DNA of 9,505 bases from an uncultured Catenibacterium sp. GTDB lineage: Bacteria; Bacillota_I; Bacilli_A; Erysipelotrichales; Coprobacillaceae. Made by a program: the position numbers and the translations under genes. Positions 1-6,256 of this stretch are shown piece by piece (positions within the stretch are counted from its first letter, which is position 1; every line of letters begins with the position of its first letter). The stretch lies in the NCBI GenBank assembly GCA_900764725.1, contig CAAFPB010000287.1, forward strand, positions 1-9,505, written 5' to 3'. The notes below the pieces were generated by a model. That model was not told the origin of the DNA. It made no database searches and worked only from the letters and a program-made list of their open reading frames with translations.

Positions 1-77
1 AGAAAATACAATAAATCATAGTTAACAAACAAATATCCATTTAATGTAAACGGTGTCATTCTCTAACAACAACATTA

Positions 78-151
78 TAAATATACAATAATGATATGAC
101 AAAACAATTATAAATAGTTATAGCTCTATTAAATATACGATAATGATATGA
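78..151. repeat. Near-perfect 22-bp direct repeat pair upstream of the SWIM gene
   Basis: Two 22-bp copies at 78-99 and 130-151 differ at one base (core ATATACRATAATGATATG). Their starts are 52 bp apart, close to five helical turns. The second copy ends just before the -35 region of the candidate promoter, so the pair could bind a regulator. Each copy also holds a TGATATGAY string that resembles an extended -10, so duplicated promoter-like DNA is an alternative. A 17/18 match to the core recurs inside the gene at 341-358. Confidence 0.6.
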
Positions 152-181
152 TTGTGTAGAATGTTAAGAATGTGGTATAAT
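152..181 (+). promoter_or_regulatory. Promoter of the SWIM zinc-finger gene
   Basis: A perfect TATAAT at 176-181 is preceded by TGG, giving an extended -10 (TGnTATAAT). A weak -35, TTGTGT, lies at 152-157 with an 18-bp spacer. The predicted transcription start, near 188, falls directly before the AAGGAG ribosome binding site at 189-194, so the untranslated leader would be only about 15 bases. Confidence 0.6.
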
Positions 182-202
182 TTTGGTTAAGGAGCTGATA
201 GG

Positions 203-1246
203 ATGAAAGACGAATTATTTGATGATTTAATATTAGAAAGAGGCTATGAATATGCTCAGGAAGGGGCAGTGGATCATGTACGTAAAGTAGGAGAAGTGAT
301 TTATGCTACTGTTCATGGGACAGAAGATTATCATGTAAAAATAGACAATAATGATATGTTCTGTGATTGTCCTTATGCAAAAGAGGGAGCACATTGTAAG
401 CATATGGCAGCTGTTTTGTATTATTTAGATAGTCATCCTGTTTATGATGAACATACAATTGTTGATGCATTAAGTGCAAATCAGGCGAAACAGCTATTAA
501 AGAAGATATTAAAAGATCATCCAGAATATTTAGATCAATTACCACAGGTAGAAAAGAAAGAAGAAGTCAAAGAAAGTGTAGAAGATGCCTTTAGAAATCA
601 TCCTGATATTAAATCAGCTCGTGGTTATATTGTGAAGTGTATTGATGAATATTATGATATTGATATTTTAATTCATACATTTAAGAATTATTTAGAAGAT
701 AAAATCGTATCTAAATCTTTGATTGATTACTATAGTACGCTTGATATCAAAAAGGCTATTTCTTTTGTACAATCATTAAAGACAGATAAGCCTTCTATTC
801 AAAAGATGTATCAATCTTACTTAAAGGATTTATACTTAAAAGATAATGATAGAGAATCTTATTTAGATATCTTATGGACACTTGTGAAAGAAGATGGACA
901 GATTGATTTATATCGTGAATTAAAAAGGCAATATACAAAAGAGGAATGGATTCCATTAAGAGATGATCTTCTTAAGAGTCTTCCACCTCGTGCAAGACTT
1001 GATAAAATTTATTTAGAAGAAGAGATGTATGAAGAGTTACTTAATCTTGTTATTCAAACACCTGGCTTATATATTCTAGAAGAGTATTATCATGATTTAT
1101 TAAACTATCCAGAACAACTATTAAATAAATATCTAGAAGAACTTAAACCTCTTGTAGGTAAACAGGATATCACTCATTATCTTGAAGAGATAGAAGAGAT
1201 TCCTGGAGGAATGCAGTTTATTTCTTTAAATCATTTGAGAAAATAA
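203..1246 (+). CDS. SWIM zinc-finger domain protein, function unknown
   Basis: A 347-residue soluble protein with no signal peptide or membrane segment. Residues 54-67 carry the SWIM zinc-binding signature CxCx8CxH (Cys54, Cys56, Cys65, His67), followed by a hydrophobic helix, as is usual for the family. SWIM domains bind DNA or proteins and occur both in proteins linked to SNF2-type ATPases and as stand-alone proteins. Residues from about 85 on are charged, rich in Glu, Lys, Leu and Tyr, and look all-helical, perhaps a scaffold of helical repeats; I recognise no catalytic motif. The start is supported by AAGGAG at 189-194, 8 bases before the ATG. The gene is monocistronic, with its own promoter and a terminator at 1268-1294. 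No SNF2 helicase partner is in the window, so its partner and process are unknown. The family call is firm; any function is not. Confidence 0.85.
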   Translation: MKDELFDDLILERGYEYAQEGAVDHVRKVGEVIYATVHGTEDYHVKIDNNDMFCDCPYAKEGAHCKHMAAVLYYLDSHPVYDEHTIVDALSANQAKQLLKKILKDHPEYLDQLPQVEKKEEVKESVEDAFRNHPDIKSARGYIVKCIDEYYDIDILIHTFKNYLEDKIVSKSLIDYYSTLDIKKAISFVQSLKTDKPSIQKMYQSYLKDLYLKDNDRESYLDILWTLVKEDGQIDLYRELKRQYTKEEWIPLRDDLLKSLPPRARLDKIYLEEEMYEELLNLVIQTPGLYILEEYYHDLLNYPEQLLNKYLEELKPLVGKQDITHYLEEIEEIPGGMQFISLNHLRK

Positions 1247-1262
1247 GAGAATTTAAGCGTAT

Positions 1263-1305
1263 AAAAAGAGTAGGGAGATATATTCTCTCTACTCTCTTAG
1301 TTTTT
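1263..1305. terminator. Bidirectional terminator between convergent genes
   Basis: An 11-bp stem (1268-1278 with 1284-1294, one G-T pair) has a 5-base TATAT loop. On the plus strand it is followed by TCTTAGTTTTT (1295-1305); on the minus strand by TTTTT (complement of 1263-1267). It can therefore end both the SWIM gene and the DUF1275 gene. The TAG stop codon of the minus-strand gene (1289-1291) lies inside the stem. Confidence 0.8.
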
Positions 1306-1978
1306 CTAAGCTCATGATAAAGAAGCTGATGATTAATAATAAGCTTGATACCCAGATTACATGAATAGATTTTCCTTTGGAAAATAAACCACCAAATCCT
1401 GCACCAAGTCCAAAAAAGAAGATAATCCCATAATAGTAGAATGCACGTCTCAGTGATGCTTTATTATGTGTTTCTGTATAATCAGCTAAAGCACTTGTCC
1501 CATTACGAATATTTCCAATACACATTGTAGAAGCATAAGAATAACCACTAACTTTTCTAAATGTCTGTACCTGTAAAGCACAAGAGAATGAAACAAGAAT
1601 AGTCGCAAGGCTATCTAAGTGATGAGGAATAAGTCCTACAAAAAATAGAATCACTATTTCTAATACAAGTATTCCCTGTCTCCAATGCATCTTTTGTGCA
1701 TATTTAAAGCGAGAGTGTACAATATCTGCAATAAATATTCCTGATGCAAAGGCGATTAAAGGTAATAAATATTTTAAGGCAATCATCCATTCACCACTCA
1801 TAAGATGATTACTTAATAATACGACGTTTCCTGTCTGGGCATTAGAATAAACACCACCACGCGCAAAATAAGTATAAGCATCCTGGAAGCCACCTGACAT
1901 AGCTAAAAAGATACTATTTATAAAAGCTTCAGACATCTGTCTTTCACGTAAAAACCATTGAATAAGTTTGTCTTTCAT
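1289..1978 (-). CDS. DUF1275 (YoaK-family) integral membrane protein
   Basis: A 229-residue multi-pass membrane protein. The family signature is clear: the stretch at residues 28-51 begins SGGFQDAYTY and ends TGN, and a second polar motif, CIGNIRNG, sits at 153-160. I see about six hydrophobic segments, near residues 18-38, 66-86, 101-117, 121-139, 178-198 and 205-223, with basic stretches between them. Length matches the usual 210-240 residues. DUF1275 proteins are predicted transporters or channels of the cytoplasmic membrane with no agreed substrate. The start is supported by CGGAG (complement of 1985-1989), 6 bases before the ATG. The gene is divergent from a LysR regulator 110 bp away, the classical layout for a LysR target, so control by that regulator is a fair inference. 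Its promoter is at 2011-2039. Confidence 0.85.
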   Translation of the reverse strand: MKDKLIQWFLRERQMSEAFINSIFLAMSGGFQDAYTYFARGGVYSNAQTGNVVLLSNHLMSGEWMIALKYLLPLIAFASGIFIADIVHSRFKYAQKMHWRQGILVLEIVILFFVGLIPHHLDSLATILVSFSCALQVQTFRKVSGYSYASTMCIGNIRNGTSALADYTETHNKASLRRAFYYYGIIFFFGLGAGFGGLFSKGKSIHVIWVSSLLLIISFFIMSLEKLRE

Positions 1979-2010
1979 AACATACTCCGTTGTAAATTTA
2001 AATCAAATGC

Positions 2011-2039
2011 ATTATACTGAATGAACAGAAATATGTAAA
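2011..2039 (-). promoter_or_regulatory. Promoter of the DUF1275 gene
   Basis: On the minus strand, TTTACA (complement of 2034-2039) and a perfect TATAAT (complement of 2011-2016) are separated by 17 bp. The predicted start, near 2004, gives a leader of about 25 bases. Nothing else in the intergenic region matches sigma-A spacing as well. Confidence 0.7.
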
Positions 2040-2050
2040 AAGTATTTTTG

Positions 2051-2068
2051 ATATACTGATGATATGAT
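2051..2068 (+). promoter_or_regulatory. Candidate lysR promoter with overlapping LysR-type dyad
   Basis: TGATATGAT at 2060-2068 reads as an extended -10 (TGnTATGAT) 8 bases before the ribosome binding site; no good -35 is visible. Overlapping it, ATAT-N7-ATAT (2051-2065) contains the T-N11-A spacing typical of LysR operators, which would suit autoregulation. A copy of TATACTGA lies at both 2013-2020 and 2052-2059. In AT-rich DNA these matches are weak evidence. Confidence 0.35.
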
Positions 2069-2088
2069 TATTATATGGGAGGACGCTT

Positions 2089-2973
2089 ATGGCAAACTAT
2101 GATTATTACAGAATATTCTACTATGTAGCACAATACCAGAGCTTCACAAAGGCAGCAGAGATGTTAAGAAACAACCAGCCTAATATCACCCGTTATATCA
2201 ATAACTTAGAAAGTGAACTAGGCTGTAAGCTTTTTATTCGTTCAAATAGAGGCGTTAAGCTTACACCTGAGGGAGAAAACTTATTTGAACATGTGGCGAT
2301 TGCACAGGAACATTTAAGACTTGGAGAAAGTGAACTCCAAAAAGAAAAGGAACTAAATAGTGGGTTGATTACTTTAGGTGTCAGTGAAAATGCTTTACGT
2401 ATATTCCTTTTAGACCACCTAGAACGTTTCCACGAACAATATCCACATGTGCGCTTACGTATCACTAACCATACAACTCCAGAAGCATTAGAATCATTAA
2501 GAAATGATTTATGTGACTTCTCTGTTGTCACAACACCAATAGACTTACCTCACTTATTACAGGTTTCAGTACTTGATCATTTTGAAGATATTTTGATTTG
2601 TGGGAAGAAATATAAGGACTTTGCATCAAAACGTCATTCTTTAGATGAATTCAAAGATACACCTTTTATTTCTCTTACAAGTCAGACAGGAACTAGAAAC
2701 TTCTATAACCAATATTTCTTAGATAATGGTGTTTCTTTCCATCCAGATATTGAAGTGTCTACAACTGATCAGATTATACCTCTTATTATTCATAATTTAG
2801 GTATTGCGTTCTATCCTAGAAAACTAGCTCAGCCATATTTAGATAAAGGTGAAGTCTATGAAATCCCGTTGATTCAATCATTACCACATCGAAAGGTCTG
2901 TTTAGTTAAGGATCCAAATAAATCTCAAAGTATTGCCTCTAGTAAATTGATTGAATCACTCACACATCGTTAA
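2089..2973 (+). CDS. LysR-family transcriptional regulator
   Basis: A 294-residue protein of standard LysR length. Residues 1-65 form the winged helix-turn-helix: the core around residues 16-50 (SFTKAAEMLRNNQPNITRYI followed by LESELGCKLF) and the wing RGVKLTPEGE at 54-63 are textbook. Residues from about 90 to 294 form the substrate-binding-like co-inducer domain, beginning with a GLITLGVSE strand. The start has GGGAGGA at 2077-2083, 5 bases upstream. LysR regulators bind DNA as tetramers and usually control a divergent gene and themselves; here the divergent gene is the DUF1275 membrane protein. The prepilin peptidase gene follows after 10 bp, so the two are probably co-transcribed. The inducer cannot be told from sequence; nothing points to a named member such as CysB or CcpC. 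Confidence 0.9.
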   Translation: MANYDYYRIFYYVAQYQSFTKAAEMLRNNQPNITRYINNLESELGCKLFIRSNRGVKLTPEGENLFEHVAIAQEHLRLGESELQKEKELNSGLITLGVSENALRIFLLDHLERFHEQYPHVRLRITNHTTPEALESLRNDLCDFSVVTTPIDLPHLLQVSVLDHFEDILICGKKYKDFASKRHSLDEFKDTPFISLTSQTGTRNFYNQYFLDNGVSFHPDIEVSTTDQIIPLIIHNLGIAFYPRKLAQPYLDKGEVYEIPLIQSLPHRKVCLVKDPNKSQSIASSKLIESLTHR

Positions 2974-2983
2974 GGAGGCAACT

Positions 2984-3664
2984 ATGCTGCTTATATTTAT
3001 AATAGGTACTTGTTTTGGCAGTTTTATATCTTGTATGGCACATCGTTATATCACTCATACCTCAGTACTAGGAAGAAGTCATTGTGATTATTGTGACCAT
3101 ACATTACATGTGTTAGATTTAATTCCAATATTATCTTATATATTACTTAAAGGGCAATGTCGTTATTGTCATCATAAACTTGATAAGCGTCTGCTTGTTC
3201 ATGAACTAACAGCAGGCTTTTTATTTATCTTATTTTATATTTATGATGGATTAAGTATTCTTTATTTATCCCATATTGTATCTCTTACATGCTTTTATAT
3301 TATTTCTATTATAGACTTACATCTCTATGAAATACCTGATACATACCTTATTATTAGCTTATTATGCAGTTTTAAGATTATATTCCTTAAAGAATCTCTT
3401 CTATTTATATTATTTCTTATTTTATTTGTTTATCTCTTTTATAAGGTATCAGGAAAAGAAGGACTTGGTGGAGGAGATATCAAGATGTTAGGTGTATGTA
3501 GTCTCTCTTTAGGTATTTATCAAACATTGTGTATTTTATCTATTGCTTGTTTCTTAGGAATCATCTTCTCTATTATAAACAAAAAGAAGATGATTCCTTT
3601 TGGTCCTTTTATTACACTTGGATGGTTAACTATATCTTTATTTGACAGTTTCTTCATCATGTAA
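2984..3664 (+). CDS. Type IV prepilin peptidase (A24 family), start corrected
   Basis: A 226-residue polytopic membrane aspartic protease that cleaves type IV prepilin or pseudopilin leaders and often N-methylates the new terminus. The N-terminal A24 domain starts FGSF and carries two CxxC pairs (Cys34/37 and Cys59/62) in a cytoplasmic zinc-binding loop. The catalytic aspartates are Asp111, in an IIDLHLYEIPD stretch, and Asp165, in GGGDIKM. The C-terminal IPFGPF motif (204-209) is also typical. An upstream in-frame TTG at 2951 exists, but AAGGAGG at 2972-2978 lies 5 bases before the ATG at 2984, and translation from there starts directly in the first membrane helix, so 2984 is preferred. The gene lies 10 bp after lysR. 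No pilin or assembly genes are nearby, so its substrates (competence ComGC-type or other pilins) are encoded elsewhere. Likely gene names are comC or pilD; I do not assign one. Confidence 0.88.
   Translation: MLLIFIIGTCFGSFISCMAHRYITHTSVLGRSHCDYCDHTLHVLDLIPILSYILLKGQCRYCHHKLDKRLLVHELTAGFLFILFYIYDGLSILYLSHIVSLTCFYIISIIDLHLYEIPDTYLIISLLCSFKIIFLKESLLFILFLILFVYLFYKVSGKEGLGGGDIKMLGVCSLSLGIYQTLCILSIACFLGIIFSIINKKKMIPFGPFITLGWLTISLFDSFFIM
3556..3598. repeat. Perfect 14-bp inverted repeat inside the prepilin peptidase gene
   Basis: Arms AGGAATCATCTTCT (3556-3569) and AGAAGATGATTCCT (3585-3598) are exact reverse complements around a 15-base A/T-rich loop. A T run (3597-3601 is CTTTT) follows the right arm, then TCCTTTT further on. 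The element lies in frame within the last third of the gene, at residues 191-205. It could act as an intragenic attenuator or an mRNA-stabilising hairpin. Confidence 0.7.
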
Positions 3665-3670
3665 TACTAT
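3642..3670 (+). promoter_or_regulatory. Promoter of rarA, inside the end of the prepilin peptidase gene
   Basis: A perfect -35 TTGACA at 3642-3647 and a TACTAT -10 at 3665-3670 are spaced by 17 bp. The predicted start, near 3677, comes just before AGGAGG at 3680-3685. The -35 overlaps peptidase codons near its stop. This gives rarA expression independent of lysR. Confidence 0.6.
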
Positions 3671-3691
3671 TTTTGTCATAGGAGGATTCTT

Positions 3692-5002
3692 ATGACATCA
3701 CTTTTTGAAGATACATTCAACGAACCACTTCCTTCAAGACTTAGGCCTAATAGTCTAGATGAATTTGTTGGACAGAAGCATCTTGTAGGAGAAGGAAAAA
3801 TACTGAGAAGACTCATAGAAACAGATTCTATTTCTTCTATGATCTTCTGGGGACCACCAGGAGTAGGTAAAACAACACTCGCAAGAATTATTGCCTCACA
3901 TACTCATTCTTCTTTTATTGATTTCTCTGCAGTCACAAGTGGAATTAAAGAAATAAGAGAAGTTATGAAACAGGCAGAAAATAATCGTGTCTTTGGTGAA
4001 AAGACAATTTTATTTGTAGATGAAATACATCGTTTCAATAAATCCCAGCAGGATGCATTTCTTCCATTTGTAGAGAAGGGAAGTATTATTCTCATTGGGG
4101 CAACAACTGAAAATCCATCATTTGAAATCAATGGTGCCCTTTTATCCCGTTGTAAGGTATTTGTGCTTAATGCGTTAGAAGAAGAGGATATTGTATCATT
4201 ACTCAAACATGCCATTAATAGTCCTAAGGGATTTGGAGACTTAAATATTGATATCTCAGATGATTGTTTACACTTGATTTCCGCATTTAGTAATGGTGAT
4301 GCAAGAAATGCCTTGTCTACTTTAGAAATGGTCATTAATAATAGTGATGAGAAGGATGGTATTATCCATGTTACTAAACAAATTATTGAACAATGTACAC
4401 AGAAGAAATCTCTTTTATATGATAAGAAGGGTGAGGAACATTATAATCTAATCAGTGCTTTGCATAAATCAATGCGTAATTCTGATCCGGATGCAGCTAT
4501 ATATTGGCTGGCAAGAATGTTGGAAGCAGGGGAAGATCCTCTTTATGTTGCAAGAAGAGTGATTCGTTTTGCGAGTGAAGATATTGGTTTAGCAGATCCT
4601 CGAGCGTTATCTATTGCGAATGATGCTTATACAAGCTGTCATTATATAGGTATGCCTGAATGTTCAGTGATACTAACACAGGCTGTTGTATATATGTCCA
4701 TGGCACCTAAATCCAATGCTTTATATGTAGCCTATGAAACAGCTAAACAAGATGCCTTAAAAGAATTATCTGAACCTGTACCATTAGTAATTCGTAATGC
4801 ACCTACTAAACTCATGAAGGAATTGCATTTCGGTGAAGGCTATCAGTATGCCCATGATACAAAAGAGAAGATTACGAATATGCAATGTCTACCTGATTCA
4901 TTAAAAGATAAGGAATATTATCTTCCAGGTACTCAAGGGGCAGAGAAACAATATAAGAATAGATTAGATGAAATTAAGAAATGGAGAAAAGAATATCAAT
5001 GA
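3692..5002 (+). CDS. rarA: Replication-associated recombination protein A (RarA/MgsA), AAA+ ATPase
   Basis: A 436-residue cytoplasmic clamp-loader-like AAA+ ATPase that acts at stalled replication forks and interacts with single-stranded DNA-binding protein. The N-terminus (PLPSRLRPNSLDEFVGQ) is characteristic. Walker A is GPPGVGKT (54-61), Walker B is ILFVDEIHRF (106-115), sensor 1 is in GATTENPSF (Asn141) and the arginine finger is in LSRC (Arg153). The C-terminal half has the MgsA_C features, including SMRNSDPDAAIYWLARMLEAGEDP and a region near IGLADPRAL. Length is normal. AGGAGG at 3680-3685 supports the start, 6 bases upstream. Its stop overlaps the start of the Nudix gene (ATGA), so the two are translationally coupled. 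It is probably transcribed from its own promoter plus read-through from lysR. Confidence 0.96.
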   Translation: MTSLFEDTFNEPLPSRLRPNSLDEFVGQKHLVGEGKILRRLIETDSISSMIFWGPPGVGKTTLARIIASHTHSSFIDFSAVTSGIKEIREVMKQAENNRVFGEKTILFVDEIHRFNKSQQDAFLPFVEKGSIILIGATTENPSFEINGALLSRCKVFVLNALEEEDIVSLLKHAINSPKGFGDLNIDISDDCLHLISAFSNGDARNALSTLEMVINNSDEKDGIIHVTKQIIEQCTQKKSLLYDKKGEEHYNLISALHKSMRNSDPDAAIYWLARMLEAGEDPLYVARRVIRFASEDIGLADPRALSIANDAYTSCHYIGMPECSVILTQAVVYMSMAPKSNALYVAYETAKQDALKELSEPVPLVIRNAPTKLMKELHFGEGYQYAHDTKEKITNMQCLPDSLKDKEYYLPGTQGAEKQYKNRLDEIKKWRKEYQ

Positions 5003-5505
5003 GTTATTGCGTAAAATGTGGTCATGAATTAATAGAAAAAGAAAATGGAATAGATGGTATGATTCCATATTGTCCTCACTGTCAGGAATTTAGATTCCCA
5101 ATGTTCAATAGTGCAGTCAGTGCTTTAGTACTTAACCCAGAGAAGGATAAAATCCTTCTTATCCAACAATATGGACGTAAGGATAATATCCTAATTGCAG
5201 GTTATGTCACAAAAGGTGAAAATGCGAAGCAGGCTCTCTTTAGAGAAGTAAAAGAAGAAACAGGGCTTACTATCAAATCCTATGAATTCAATGATAATGA
5301 ATACTATGCACGTACTAATACATATATTAATAACTATATCGTTGTGGTAGAAAATGAATCATTCCATTGTAATGAAGAAGTAGATTATGCAAAATGGTAT
5401 GATCTAAAAGATGCAATGAATATCATTAAGCCTGATTCTTTAGCACAGGAACTACTTAGAAGATATTTATACAAAAGAGAACATAATCTTGTCTTCACAA
5501 AATAA
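4999..5505 (+). CDS. Zinc-ribbon Nudix hydrolase, start corrected
   Basis: A 168-residue protein with an N-terminal zinc ribbon (Cys4, Cys7, Cys25, Cys28) and a Nudix domain whose box matches the consensus GX5EX7REUXEEXGU exactly, from Gly68 to Leu90 (REVKEETG at 82-89). Nudix enzymes hydrolyse nucleoside diphosphates linked to another group, with Mg2+ bound by the box glutamates. The ribbon-plus-Nudix layout resembles NudC, the NADH pyrophosphatase and RNA decapping enzyme, but the SQPWPFPxS motif expected after the box is absent, so the substrate is open. I chose ATG at 4999, which overlaps the rarA stop as ATGA and starts the protein at the ribbon (MSYCVKCG). An in-frame ATG at 4981 would add six residues (MEKRIS); the GGAG at 4983-4986 is 12 bases from 4999, so the choice is not certain. 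A terminator follows at once. Confidence 0.85.
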   Translation: MSYCVKCGHELIEKENGIDGMIPYCPHCQEFRFPMFNSAVSALVLNPEKDKILLIQQYGRKDNILIAGYVTKGENAKQALFREVKEETGLTIKSYEFNDNEYYARTNTYINNYIVVVENESFHCNEEVDYAKWYDLKDAMNIIKPDSLAQELLRRYLYKREHNLVFTK

Positions 5506-5540
5506 AAGACGACTATTTGAAGTAGTCGTCAAGTAGTTTG
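5500..5540. terminator. Bidirectional terminator between the Nudix and DUF3298 genes
   Basis: A perfect 8-bp stem GACGACTA (5508-5515) with TAGTCGTC (5523-5530) encloses a 7-base loop. The minus strand continues with TTTTATTTTG, and the plus strand has AAGTAGTTTGTTTTT, so termination is likely both ways and stronger on the minus strand. The TAG stop of the minus-strand gene (5513-5515) lies inside the stem, as at the other convergent junction. Confidence 0.8.
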
Positions 5541-6202
5541 TTTTTAATTGTGAAAGTCGGATTTCCCATATAACCAGGAGCTACTTCATATTGATCAAAG
5601 CAGATGACAAGTTCACCCTGTTTATTAATATAGTAGCTTTGGTTCTTAGAAATACTTTTAAAACAAGGATCATCACTCTTATGGCACCAATACACCTTAT
5701 TGGTGTCTTTTTTCATTTCTGCATTCATTTGTTTAAGTATTTCTTTAGAAATCACTGTTTGATATTTATCATTCTTAAAATAAGCAGAAAGAGGAATACT
5801 TTTTCCTGTTGATTTATTAATTGTATAATAAACATTCTTTGTATAGCTATCAGCCTGTGATTTATGTAATTCTAATTTAAGAGTAAATAGCTTGTCTGTA
5901 TTATAAATAACCTCATGGTTGATAGAATAGTAGCTGCTATTCTTTTCTTCCTTAGAAACAAAATTTTTGATAGTAGAAGCCATCTTACGATTCACAACAT
6001 CTAGTGCTTCCTGTTTATTATTATCTGCAGTCGTAATCCAAGGAACATGGGATTTTTTAACATCTACAGTAAACAAATTAGATAAAGTGAGTCTACTAGG
6101 CGTATTTGTATCTTTATTGAGTTGATAATTAATCAGTATAAGTATAGTCACAAGGACAATAAAAGAAAGTCCTATCTTTTTCCAAAATGTTAGTTTATTC
6201 AT
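5513..6202 (-). CDS. Membrane-anchored DUF3298 (RsiV C-terminal-like) protein
   Basis: A 229-residue protein with a short basic N-terminus, one hydrophobic segment at about residues 9-26 and an outward-facing remainder, so a signal anchor or uncleaved signal peptide. Residues about 50-130 resemble DUF4163. Residues about 138-220 resemble DUF3298: LSAYF near 138, then YYINKQGELVICFDQYEVAP at 190-209 followed by GYMGNPTF. This pair of domains forms the extracellular lysozyme-binding part of the anti-sigma factor RsiV, but this protein lacks a cytoplasmic anti-sigma domain and no sigma-factor gene is adjacent. Cys173 and Cys180 could form a disulfide. AGGTGA (complement of 6207-6212) is the ribosome binding site. 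The gene is single, with its own promoter just after the pfk terminator. The role may be cell-envelope sensing or lysozyme binding; this is inferred from domain resemblance only. Confidence 0.72.
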   Translation of the reverse strand: MNKLTFWKKIGLSFIVLVTILILINYQLNKDTNTPSRLTLSNLFTVDVKKSHVPWITTADNNKQEALDVVNRKMASTIKNFVSKEEKNSSYYSINHEVIYNTDKLFTLKLELHKSQADSYTKNVYYTINKSTGKSIPLSAYFKNDKYQTVISKEILKQMNAEMKKDTNKVYWCHKSDDPCFKSISKNQSYYINKQGELVICFDQYEVAPGYMGNPTFTIKNKLLDDYFK

Positions 6203-6219
6203 AGTATCACCTAACTCAC

Positions 6220-6249
6220 ATTATACACAAAAAAACTGTTCATGACGAA
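6220..6249 (-). promoter_or_regulatory. Candidate promoter of the DUF3298 gene
   Basis: A perfect TATAAT on the minus strand (complement of 6220-6225) lies 7 bases before the ribosome binding site. The best -35, TTCGTC (complement of 6244-6249), is weak and falls within the pfk terminator hairpin. The predicted leader is only about 11 bases. Confidence 0.5.
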
Positions 6250-6256
6250 CAGTTTT
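6226..6256 (-). terminator. Rho-independent terminator of the ppk-pfk operon
   Basis: A perfect 10-bp inverted repeat, AAAACTGTTC (6232-6241) and GAACAGTTTT (6247-6256), has a 5-base loop. On the minus strand the right arm runs into a tract of seven T residues (complement of 6229-6235) and then GTG. The hairpin begins at the pfk stop codon (6255-6257). It is the strongest terminator in the window. Confidence 0.88.

Noticed and set aside
306..545. A 79-residue minus-strand open frame inside the SWIM gene
   Set aside because: It is antisense to a well-supported gene, has no ribosome binding site of note and no recognisable motif. Several similar frames (2193-2531, 3904-4335, 5591-5812, 6706-6888, 8954-9139) were rejected for the same reason.
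2013..2059. TATACTGA repeated at 2013-2020 and 2052-2059 as a dedicated LysR operator pair
   Set aside because: The 39-bp spacing is not a clear helical repeat and the strings overlap promoter elements, so I keep it only as part of the broader motif observation.
2984..3664. Prepilin peptidase as part of a local pilus or secretion cluster
   Set aside because: No pilin, ATPase or assembly platform gene is in the window; the flanking genes are a LysR regulator and rarA.
3692..5505. rarA-Nudix as a novel defence or stress system
   Set aside because: RarA is a conserved housekeeping replication-fork ATPase and Nudix enzymes are common passengers. There are no other defence-type genes, no atypical composition and no mobile-element signs around them.
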